Virus record (IMG/VR): IMGVR_UViG_3300027659_003275 | Location: 1 to 30,358 of that record | Strand: one strand, 5' to 3' | DNA length: 30,358 bases | Origin: a virus | In this document: positions 24,192-30,358 of the stretch, piece by piece | Layout of the letters: every line of letters starts with the position of its first letter | Numbering within the stretch: position 1 is the stretch's first letter | Notes under the pieces: model-generated | Database searches by the model: none | Told to the model about the DNA's origin: nothing | Seen by the model: only the letters and a program-made list of their open reading frames with translations | Made by a program: the position numbers and the translations under genes

Positions 24192-25152
24192 CTATTCTGA
24201 ATTTGGCAATGAATTCCTCTCGTTCTCTTTTGTTAGTTAGTATCGCTGGCAAGTAGATTTCGTTTTCTTTTTGTTCTTTTTGCAAGCGCATTCCTTCTAG
24301 ATTTTCTTCTGTCCCGGCTGTCATCTGGGGGTAGGCGGCGGCTAATTCTTCTGCTGAATAAGGTCCCCTGCGTAGAGATTTACCAGCTAGAAGTTGCATA
24401 AGTACTTCATGCTCGGCGGCGCTTAACACTACTCTATTCAATTGATAATCTCTAAACGCTTCCATACATATAGGAAACAGTTCATTCAGAATCTTTTCTA
24501 TAGCCTGGGCGTAGACCTGGATTTCTAGCTGAGCGTGAGGGTCGAGGCGCTGCTTCAAGAGCAACATCCAATCACCAAGATTAGCTGTTACAACACCCTC
24601 TGTGTACTGACCCTGAGGGAGTACGGCGCGCGCCTGCTCTCTACAAACACCGAGATTAAGAAGCTCCTGGTAATTAAGTTGAGAGTTGTGATTAGCAGAT
24701 TCGATGGCGATGAATGCATCTTCTTCTGCCTCAACATCAAGCTTACCATTACCGACCTGCTTGTTTCCTTGACCCTGCCCTCGGATATCCTCTGGGAGAG
24801 CCGGTGCCCACTTCTCATCAGGCATAACCGAGTAGCGACCACTCATCATATTCCAATGGAACCGATCATGGCGAATGAACTGATTATGGATGAAGATAGG
24901 AAGCCGCAAATGAAACTTAATCGTAGCCATGCTGAAAGGACTATAGTGTTCGTGGCGCATGAGGAATCTAATGAGATCACGATCCTCAGAAACCTTTCTG
25001 GTGCCTTTAGCGTAGCTAACTCTTGCTGCCTGGCTAATCGATTCGTCAGTTCCCATGTGGTCGATGTATTTACAAAATCCGTCGTTTAGTACTGGGATTG
25101 GTTTTTCAAGTTCATCTATATCTATTTGCATTTGCTTTATTAATCCTTGCAT
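24187..25152 (-). CDS. thyX: Flavin-dependent thymidylate synthase ThyX
   Basis: 321 residues from ATG 25152, chosen over an ATG at 25182 because AGGGG precedes it by six bases. It makes dTMP from dUMP with methylene-tetrahydrofolate and FAD/NADPH. Family blocks: HYSPFSMATIKFHLRLPIFI at 69-88; the ThyX motif at 94-108 (RHDRFHWNMMSGRYS); ARAVLPQGQYTEG; and the C-terminal QRLDPHAQLEI, all in the right order. The motif departs from the usual RHRxxSxN pattern: third Arg is Asp96 and the next Ser is His99, while Arg94, His95, Asn101, Ser104 and Arg106 are kept. It is longer than typical (about 220-250), with an extended C-terminus. Identification is firm; activity is not proven. Confidence 0.9.
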   Translation of the reverse strand: MQGLIKQMQIDIDELEKPIPVLNDGFCKYIDHMGTDESISQAARVSYAKGTRKVSEDRDLIRFLMRHEHYSPFSMATIKFHLRLPIFIHNQFIRHDRFHWNMMSGRYSVMPDEKWAPALPEDIRGQGQGNKQVGNGKLDVEAEEDAFIAIESANHNSQLNYQELLNLGVCREQARAVLPQGQYTEGVVTANLGDWMLLLKQRLDPHAQLEIQVYAQAIEKILNELFPICMEAFRDYQLNRVVLSAAEHEVLMQLLAGKSLRRGPYSAEELAAAYPQMTAGTEENLEGMRLQKEQKENEIYLPAILTNKREREEFIAKFRID

Positions 25153-25154
25153 AT

Positions 25155-25208
25155 TTACCCCTGGGTAAGGTTTCGGAAGCATCTGGGGCAGTATTCTTTT
25201 TTAGTCAT
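25155..25208 (-). CDS. 17-residue CPRC peptide upstream of thyX
   Basis: A minigene with ATG at 25208, an AAAGGA site seven bases upstream, and TAA at 25155-25157, two bases before the thyX ATG. The product is MTKKEYCPRCFRNLTQG, which holds a CxxC knuckle (CPRC) and basic residues, like half of a zinc ribbon. Its stop and the thyX start are close enough for coupling, so it might be a leader peptide or a tiny real protein. Chance cannot be excluded given its length. Confidence 0.4.
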   Translation of the reverse strand: MTKKEYCPRCFRNLTQG

Positions 25209-25239
25209 TTTAAATCCTTTAGTATTCCAATGTTGATGA

Positions 25240-25255
25240 AGTGCCCGAAGGCACT
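25240..25255 (-). other. Stable stem-loop in the thyX leader
   Basis: In the - strand RNA this reads AGUGCC UUCG GGCACU, a 6-bp stem with the extra-stable C(UUCG)G tetraloop. It lies in the gap between the stop of the 79-residue gene (25268) and the CPRC minigene. It lacks a U-tract, so RNA stabilisation or partial attenuation is more likely than intrinsic termination. Confidence 0.5.
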
Positions 25256-25267
25256 AAGATTACAAGA

Positions 25268-25507
25268 CTAGTGTTCAGCTAATTTTGCTACCAGCTCATA
25301 AGGCCGACCAGTGACTATACTGTCGGCACCTGCTGTGCAGAGAGCATCTTGAATTTCTCTTTGAATGAATTCGATCTCTCTCTGAAGGGCCTTAGTAGCA
25401 TTTACATCATCAATGCTGGGGTCTCCAGTAAAGTCAATGTCAGCCTCTATTGCCCGATCTAATGTCACCAAGAAGGTGACATTCTGTTTCACTATACGTG
25501 TTTCCAT
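25268..25507 (-). CDS. Hypothetical protein
   Basis: 79 residues, starting in a TAATG overlap with the last exon of the helicase gene. An N-terminal strand (VTFLVTLDRAIEADIDF) is followed by a helix (TKALQREIEFIQREIQDAL) and an AGADSI turn. No known motif. Translation is probably coupled to the helicase. Confidence 0.5.
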   Translation of the reverse strand: METRIVKQNVTFLVTLDRAIEADIDFTGDPSIDDVNATKALQREIEFIQREIQDALCTAGADSIVTGRPYELVAKLAEH

Positions 25508-26016
25508 TAAGCCTCAGCCTCTACTGTGTAGAGTTCCTCATAAGTTTCTTCTATGTCTTCTTCCATAGTTAGAGCGTGCTTCGACTCAAGTCGAGCTTCT
25601 TCTAGATCTTTCTCTACTAACGATACAGTGGATGAATCTAGGTCCATCATGATTTTGTTTTCAGGAGATTTGAAAGAAGTGATTTTGTTCTTACCAAAGA
25701 CTAACATAAGTCTGGGACTCAAAGTTCCAGTCTCTCTGTTTAGCCAGTGGATAGTTGCATCGGCGCCGCGATCATTAAGGTCGTTATAGACATGAATGAT
25801 AATGTTAGGTCGATACATCATTGCGCGAGCATCAGCGATATCATCGTTGACTGGGAGTTTCATCTTGCTAGTATCCATGGGCATGTTCTTTCTGTATTCA
25901 ACAGTAGCGAACATTGCACAGTGATATTTAGCAGTCATGTTTTTCTGACTGGTAGCGATATTACGCATACGACTAGTTTGATCTAGTGCGGCGTAGTCTC
26001 CGTAGTTTGCGGTATT
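25507..26016 (-). CDS. Primase-helicase, exon 2 (C-terminal helicase part)
   Basis: This exon supplies the last about 169 residues of the helicase. Read alone, the first ATG is at 25968, but the frame stays open for 16 codons upstream of it, encoding NTANYGDYAALDQTSRM, which gives the spacing DnaB-type helicases need between Walker B and the next motif. It then has the H3-like strand YHCAMFATVEYRK, an H4/Arg-finger-like region DDIADARAMMYRPN, then IIIHVYNDLNDRG, and a closing LMLVFGKNKI. No ATPase A motif exists here, so it cannot be a separate helicase. The tail after this is acidic. The first base is uncertain (26016 preferred, 26007 alternative). The stop overlaps the next ATG. Confidence 0.85.
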   Translation of the reverse strand, partial: NTANYGDYAALDQTSRMRNIATSQKNMTAKYHCAMFATVEYRKNMPMDTSKMKLPVNDDIADARAMMYRPNIIIHVYNDLNDRGADATIHWLNRETGTLSPRLMLVFGKNKITSFKSPENKIMMDLDSSTVSLVEKDLEEARLESKHALTMEEDIEETYEELYTVEAEA

Positions 26017-26321
26017 TAATTATGTTAATTGCAAGCAGAATGCTCACTTTCTTATGCTCTCGCATAAGTTCGGACTCTACCTTGATCATAGCACAATAGT
26101 GCCTTAGACCTCCTGATTAGAGTCTCTGAACCTTACGCCCGTAGGCGGCTTGGCTGCTGATTGCCCATTGTAATTGTGAGAGTCTGTTTCCACTCTCTCG
26201 CAATCCTTACTGTTGTTTCTGCTCTCGCAGCTAGTCTATTAGCCAGTAAGGCTTTAGGGGTTTCCAGCAATTTACAGGATTGTTTTACGGCGATTTCTGA
26301 CGCCGTGCGGACAATACGTTT
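26017..26321 (-). ncRNA. Group I intron, without ORF, inside the primase-helicase gene
   Basis: About 305 nt on the - strand. P1: exon end UGCGGAU pairs with GUCCGCA with the terminal U-G wobble at the 5' splice site. P2: ACGGCG/CGCCGU. P3: UCCUG/CAGGA. P4: UGCUG/CAGCA. P5 is extended (CCUUACUG/CAGUAAGG with two inner hairpins, one a GAGA tetraloop, plus an AUUG/CAAU-GAGAGU/ACUCUC arm). P6: CGCC-UACG-GGCG. P7: GACUC/GAGUC in GUUCAGAGACUC and AAGGUAGAGUCC, the classical R and S elements. P8: GCAC/GUGC. P9: CUUAUGC-GAGA-GCAUAAG. P10: IGS GUAUU with exon 2 AAUAC. The intron contains stops in the exon frame. The best in-frame 3' boundary follows an A, not the usual G; confirm by cDNA. Confidence 0.9.
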
Positions 26322-28295
26322 ATCCGCAACTACTAAAATCTTTCTGTCAGGATATTTACTGCGAGCGTACTTGAGTTGTTTCTCTAATGGACTAAGAGTA
26401 TTTCCATCTTCTGAATCGATAAGAATCAATCGCTCCTCAGCGAGCAGAGTACGTAGAGTTTCTGCTGCTCTTTGGTAGATAGCCCAGCCATCTTTCGTTT
26501 TAAGATTTCGATAAGGGTTGGCTGCCTCACCTATAGTTAGTTTAGGTTCTTCGGGCTGCCTTAGCATTGTAGCTATAGTTGCTATAGCTCTTGGGGCTAC
26601 TTGGGTATATGAATCGTCAGTCCAATGCATAATAACCATTGCGAATGGATCATGCATTGCAACGTCTATACCTAGTGAGGTGGTAACGGCAGTCTTACCT
26701 GCGTTAGCACGTCCGCCAAAGTATACTAAGTTTCCATCAGTGGCACTCATACCGCCGCTAAGAGCGGCGCCGAACCTTCTAAAGAATCCAAATTGAAACT
26801 CACTAAGATTCTTATCAGTAGCTGAGGTTGCTTTTACTTCCTCTAGCGCATCAAACCGACCCACCTGATGTCCAACACCCATAGTAGTCTTCTCGTATTC
26901 TTTATTGATTTCCTCAATATCAAGTTCATGTTGGGTTAGGGCGGTAGTCAGGTTGGCAGGATCGCTACTAACTGCACGCATATACTTCTGGGCAGCGCCC
27001 TCAAGGCGCTCACGTCGCTCCTGCTCTTTCCCGTCTCTAATAGCAGAGACATCCTGAGTAATACTCAGATAAGAAATTCCAGTGAAATCAGAGAGCTGTT
27101 TTGTTAGAAGCTCTCGTCTAATCGCTGAAGTTTCTGCTGCGATTAAAGGGACCATAGAGTTGCAGACATCATCTGGCGTTGCTTTATCAGAGATTCTTGC
27201 TAGAGTCCACTCGAAGGCACTAGTCAACGATAGGCTCAGAAAAAGCTTTCCGTCTTTCTGGCCCGCGATAAGCTCTCCCGGATCCTTTGCTCCGTTAGAT
27301 GGAGCACTAACGACAGAGCAACTAACACCTGGAGCGAACTTTATTTCGTTCATTAGGATGCGCTCAGTTGCCGTTGTGCCCGCTTCGTCCCAGTCCAGGC
27401 AGAAGTATGCCTGCCTGATCCCAAGCATCTTTAACAGGGCAAGGTGCTCACCAGTGAAGGCCGTACCACAAACTGCTGCTACGTTATAGATTCCAACTCT
27501 ATGCAAGGCTGCTAGATCCCCTGGGCCTTCTACGATGTAGAGGCCATCTTTCTTGGCACCAGCCTTAATGGCAATATCGATTCCAAGAAGGATCTTTTTC
27601 TTTTCATAGATAGCAGATTCATGGGAGTTGATATACTTCGGGCCGCTCTTCCCAAGATTTCTCGAGATAAGTCCACAAGGACGACTACGATGATCCTTTA
27701 CAACAAAGGTAATCATCTCAGTACTTACAAAGTCTGTAACACCAGTACGAATTAACATACTGCTGGCTATGTCTTGCATAGACCAGCCAAGCTCTCGTAA
27801 GCGAGCAGTCAGCTCTCCTGGATCGATAGAGCCGATAGTAAGTCTGTCTTGACTCCAGCCCCGCTCTTCGCAGTAGCTTTTAACAAGATCTGTATCTGTT
27901 GCTTCAATGATATTGCTAATATCATTTGCTAACTTAAACAGCTTCGCCTTCTCTCTATCTGCTGAACTTACTGCACCAAGCTGGATCTCTAAATCTAGCT
28001 GCGCAGCCAGGGCGGGAAGTGTCTCGAGAATGAACTCTGAGCCAGTGGAGGGAAGGTTCTCAATCACCTGTGCTGCGCGGAAGATATCGAAATCCCCACA
28101 CCCACTCCAGCATCTTACGGTCTGATACCCACTCTTTGGATTGTATGAACAGCTAGGATTCTTATCCGAGTGGTTGAAGCAGTGAAATTTACCTTTGACG
28201 TTTCCTGCTTCATTGCCTAGGTGCTTCTCAAGATAAACCGAAAGCTTTGGGCGCAGCGCGGCCATAAGGTCATCTACGTTATTTATAAATGCCAT
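26322..28295 (-). CDS. Primase-helicase, exon 1 (primase and ATPase part)
   Basis: 658 codons, joined to exon 2 by splicing for a total of about 827 residues. N-terminal zinc motif C39-x2-H42...C62-x3-C66 (CHC2-like). TOPRIM primase core: EGPGD at 256-260 and DWDEAG at 301-306, for RNA primer synthesis. RecA-like helicase: Walker A GGRANAGKT at 527-535 and Walker B ILVVAD ending at Asp658, the last codon before the intron. The unspliced frame continues to a TAA at 26133, adding 62 residues without helicase similarity (KRIVRTAS...), which are intron sequence. The combined fold resembles the T7 gp4 arrangement, a fused primase and DnaB-type helicase that unwinds the fork. Start ATG 28295 lies 11 bases after the upstream gene. 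Confidence 0.9.
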
Positions 28296-28300
28296 TTATA

Positions 28301-28324
28301 TTCTCTTTATTTTAAGTTTGCGTG
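28301..28324 (-). promoter_or_regulatory. Leader motif copy 3 (divergent)
   Basis: On the - strand, CACGCAAACTTAAAATAAAG then AGAA, just before the primase ATG; it overlaps the last codons of the GMP-reductase-like gene. Similar to copies 1 and 2 but with several changes. Confidence 0.25.
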
Positions 28325-29392
28325 ATCTAGACTTTCAATCTGTCCGGCATGTGTAATTTGTATGAACTCAACGTTATACGGTTTAAGTTGACTTAAGGAC
28401 TCAAGCCCAAGGTAAGATAGCGCAGAAGAAACTCCGCCCCTATATTTCATTACAATAGATTTTACAGTATCCCCTCCCCAAGACATCTCAGATGTGCTGG
28501 CGCCTTCTGGACACCAAGAGGCTTCGCCCTTTTGATCTATTTGGAATTCTGCACTAGCTTGTCCACGATAGGTTTTTGTATAAACCTTAGGCATCCTGTC
28601 GGCCATTGGCCCACAGATTAACAGGTTTGAATTATCAACATACTGTTGCAATTCCCAACCTGGGCTTTCAAAAGCCTTTGAGAATTCACGGCCCATCATT
28701 ATGCCACTAGCTCCAGCGGCTAAACATTTAACTGCATCGCCAGGGGTTTTGATTCCACCATCTGCGATAAGGGAAACATTTCTTTTTAGCTCGGGTCGAA
28801 GACCGAGGCGGCATGAAATAAGGTGTATAGACGTGATTGTGGGAACCCCAACTCCTGTCATCAGACGGGTGGTGCAGGCAGAGCCTCCACCGATACCAAC
28901 CCTAAGGTGAGTATAGCCCCAGAGGCAACAGTCCTCCGCAGCAACAGCTGTAGCTATAGATCCGCTCATTAACCCTTTAATAAAGGGAAGCTCTGCTCTA
29001 ATAAACTCTGCAGCATATTTTCCGGAGACAGAGTGACCGTGAGCGATATCGATCGCTACATTAAGCTCTGCTCCTTCTGGAAGTGATGCAGCGCAATCAT
29101 CTATAAAGATTTTTAGATGTTCTTTGGTAGCTCCTACCGCAAAGAAAGCAGGTGTGGAGTGGAATTCCTTAAGGCATCTTCGTCGCTCTTCTTCTGGCAG
29201 GAACCTGCTGATCACTGGAATCTCTCCCACTTCGAGCATGGCTTTAGCTAGCCAATAGCCTGTTACTCTATCCATCGGGGCGGAGTAAATGAAGGGGTGG
29301 AGTTTCGCCTCACTGCGACTTAATAACTTTCCTAGTTTTGGAACAAGGAGAAGGTCATTACAAGCTGGGTTATTATTAAAATTTGTTGACAT
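28307..29392 (-). CDS. GMP reductase/IMP dehydrogenase-family enzyme (CBS-less)
   Basis: 361 residues from ATG 29392 (GGTGAAAG upstream), overlapping the previous gene by 17 bases. A TIM barrel with CNDLLLVPK at the N-terminus, SAPMDRVTG at 37-45, DIAHGHS, the catalytic loop with Cys173 (GIGGGSACTTRLMTGVG), the phosphate site IADGGIKTPGDAVKCLAAGA at 209-228, and a C-terminal GGVSSALSYLG. No CBS domains are inserted, and the RYFQ flap of IMPDH is not found; both favour GMP reductase (GMP to IMP) over IMPDH. The Cys loop is slightly IMPDH-like (GVGVP), so the reaction is not settled. In context it would adjust purine pools for phage DNA synthesis. Confidence 0.85.
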   Translation of the reverse strand: MSTNFNNNPACNDLLLVPKLGKLLSRSEAKLHPFIYSAPMDRVTGYWLAKAMLEVGEIPVISRFLPEEERRRCLKEFHSTPAFFAVGATKEHLKIFIDDCAASLPEGAELNVAIDIAHGHSVSGKYAAEFIRAELPFIKGLMSGSIATAVAAEDCCLWGYTHLRVGIGGGSACTTRLMTGVGVPTITSIHLISCRLGLRPELKRNVSLIADGGIKTPGDAVKCLAAGASGIMMGREFSKAFESPGWELQQYVDNSNLLICGPMADRMPKVYTKTYRGQASAEFQIDQKGEASWCPEGASTSEMSWGGDTVKSIVMKYRGGVSSALSYLGLESLSQLKPYNVEFIQITHAGQIESLDHANLK

Positions 29393-29651
29393 AAATTCTT
29401 TCACCATTTTCACCGGGGATATCTCGAGCGCGCATAGCTATGTCTATCCACTGCCCCTGTCGGGGAAGCACTTCCATAACACAGGCCTCGTAAGGTCCCG
29501 TAAATTCTATCCCCTCTGTTTCGAGAATAGTTTCTGTATAATCCATCATAATAGCTGAGGCTTCAGTAAGAGATAGGTAGGGGCCAAAAGTTTTAAAGAT
29601 TTGGTCCGCACCTATTTCTCCCTGAACATAAATCAAGAAGAGCGTATCCAT
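29376..29651 (-). CDS. Hypothetical protein
   Basis: 91 residues, with its ATG directly after the nuclease stop (TAAATG). It has mixed alpha/beta sequence (MDTLFLIYVQGEIGADQIFK; YEACVMEVLPRQGQWIDIAM) and may be a small single-domain protein. No motif recognised. The 3' end overlaps the GMP-reductase-like gene. Confidence 0.5.
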   Translation of the reverse strand: MDTLFLIYVQGEIGADQIFKTFGPYLSLTEASAIMMDYTETILETEGIEFTGPYEACVMEVLPRQGQWIDIAMRARDIPGENGERIYVNKF

Positions 29652-30358
29652 TTATAGTTCCTTGGGTGTTCCGTCACTTGAGTAACAGACTGTACGCCAT
29701 GGACAATACCCACATTGATAGTCTCCCTTTGTTGGGAGTTTCAATTCAACTTTAGGTTTATCTCCGGCGCTAAGTCGTTCTTCGTTTTCTAATTCTCTTT
29801 CTTTAATCTTTTCTATTTGCGTTCTATCGGTTTTATTCAGATCACCAAAGATTTCAGGATCTTCAAAATCTGTACGATCATATTGAAGTTTGAAGTCTCT
29901 GGCCGGGATAACCCCTGATAGAACATGTTCCGCAATAATAGCGTATTGTTCTAAAACGCTATTGATTGTAATTGGGGATCTGGTCCATTCGGTTCTGTTT
30001 GGAGCGACCCCTTTGTACCAGATGGAGATTATCCCATCCGTATCCTCTTCGGTACGAATTGCATATTCTCCATACTTCCCAGTACCTCTGTCTCCATAGA
30101 TTAGCCTACTGTTCCCATAACCCTCGTCCGCAGATGCGACCCACCAATGATAGAGCGCAATCTGTATTAAGTTTTTATCTCGGGGTGTTCCGAGCTGGCC
30201 CTTGCGGCGCTCCGCATCTGTACCTATGACACCATCAGCCCCATAAGAGTAGACAGATTTCATCTCGCTGATACAGAGTAATCCGGTTTCGGGATCAATA
30301 GTAACTAAGTCTTCTTTGCCGGAAACATTATGACTTCTAATGTAAACAGGAACCTGTG
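29652..30358 (-). CDS. Cas4/RecB-type PD-(D/E)XK nuclease with Fe-S cluster (5' partial)
   Basis: At least 234 residues; the frame is open through the right edge. The first ATG in the window (30263) is the Met of the catalytic E-x-K in SEMKSV, so the true start must be outside. Catalytic block: GKEDLVTIDPETG (Asp) then ISEMK (E-M-K). C-terminal Cys cluster CGYCPWRTVC, three Cys of the 4Fe-4S iron staple of Cas4/AddB; the fourth should be near the missing N-terminus. The enzyme should be a single-strand exonuclease or end-processing nuclease in recombination. It heads the - strand series seen here. It is a likely active relative of the degenerate protein at 19943-20704. Confidence 0.75.
   Translation of the reverse strand, partial: QVPVYIRSHNVSGKEDLVTIDPETGLLCISEMKSVYSYGADGVIGTDAERRKGQLGTPRDKNLIQIALYHWWVASADEGYGNSRLIYGDRGTGKYGEYAIRTEEDTDGIISIWYKGVAPNRTEWTRSPITINSVLEQYAIIAEHVLSGVIPARDFKLQYDRTDFEDPEIFGDLNKTDRTQIEKIKERELENEERLSAGDKPKVELKLPTKGDYQCGYCPWRTVCYSSDGTPKEL

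Noticed and set aside
24535-25089. 184-codon + strand frame opposite thyX
   Set aside because: It is the antisense shadow of a clear ThyX; no ribosome-binding site or recognisable product.
25507-25968. Independent small gene starting at the ATG at 25968
   Set aside because: Coding similarity to helicases extends upstream of this Met, and its content is the missing C-terminal part of the helicase.
26133-26321. Last 62 codons of the long primase frame (KRIVRTAS... to the TAA at 26133) as a true helicase C-terminus
   Set aside because: They do not fit helicase motifs, and the same bases form P1 to P6 of the intron. The frame is open by chance.
26017-26321. Intein instead of intron
   Set aside because: The insert contains stop codons in the host frame, is too short for a normal intein, and has no splicing-block residues; the RNA pairings fit a group I intron.
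26161-27489. Several + strand frames opposite the primase-helicase gene
   Set aside because: All are mirrors of the helicase coding frame and intron; no starts with ribosome-binding sites.
1-30358. CRISPR array, tRNA genes, insertion sequences, attachment sites
   Set aside because: No regularly spaced repeats, cloverleaf-like structure with a CCA end, transposase or integrase was seen by reading.

Overview
The window looks like part of the genome of a tailed double-stranded DNA bacteriophage (Caudoviricetes). The left half encodes virion appendage proteins. The right half carries phage-type replication and nucleotide-metabolism genes. Nearly every gene touches or overlaps the next, often through TAATG, ATGA or GTGA junctions. 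I see no integrase, repressor, tRNA, rRNA, CRISPR array or insertion sequence. The host cannot be named; a GT9 heptosyltransferase-like enzyme hints at a Gram-negative host, but only weakly.

Layout: positions 1-16776 (+ strand) form one run of large, beta-rich virion proteins. They include three neighbouring paralogues with a discoidin-like core, an FN3-containing protein and a tail-fibre-like protein. The run ends with a GT9-type glycosyltransferase, a coiled-coil protein with a C-terminal membrane segment and a small coiled-coil protein. A strong bidirectional terminator (16788-16821) separates this run from the - strand block.

Positions 16831-30358 (- strand, transcribed right to left) hold, in transcription order: a Cas4/RecB-type nuclease (5' end outside the window), a small protein, a GMP reductase/IMP dehydrogenase-family enzyme, a primase-helicase, ThyX, a DEDDh exonuclease, a set of very small genes including two single-pass membrane peptides, a cupin-like protein, a Cas4-like protein without recognisable catalytic residues, a small nuclease, a ClpP-like protease, a Holliday-junction-resolvase-like nuclease, a sigma-region-4-like protein and two small proteins.

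The main discovery is that the primase-helicase gene is split by a compact group I intron without an open reading frame (about 26017-26321). Read naively, the gene looks like a 720-residue protein that loses homology after Walker B, followed by an unrelated 153-residue gene. The - strand between them has the P1 to P9 elements of a group I ribozyme. The upstream extension of the second reading frame restores a continuous helicase of about 827 residues. The intron sits at the codon of the Walker B aspartate. The best in-frame 3' splice site does not leave the usual terminal G, so that boundary is uncertain.

Together the - strand genes suggest an early/middle replication program: purine and thymidylate supply, priming and unwinding, exonuclease and recombination nucleases, and a possible transcription factor. 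The + strand is a late virion cassette.
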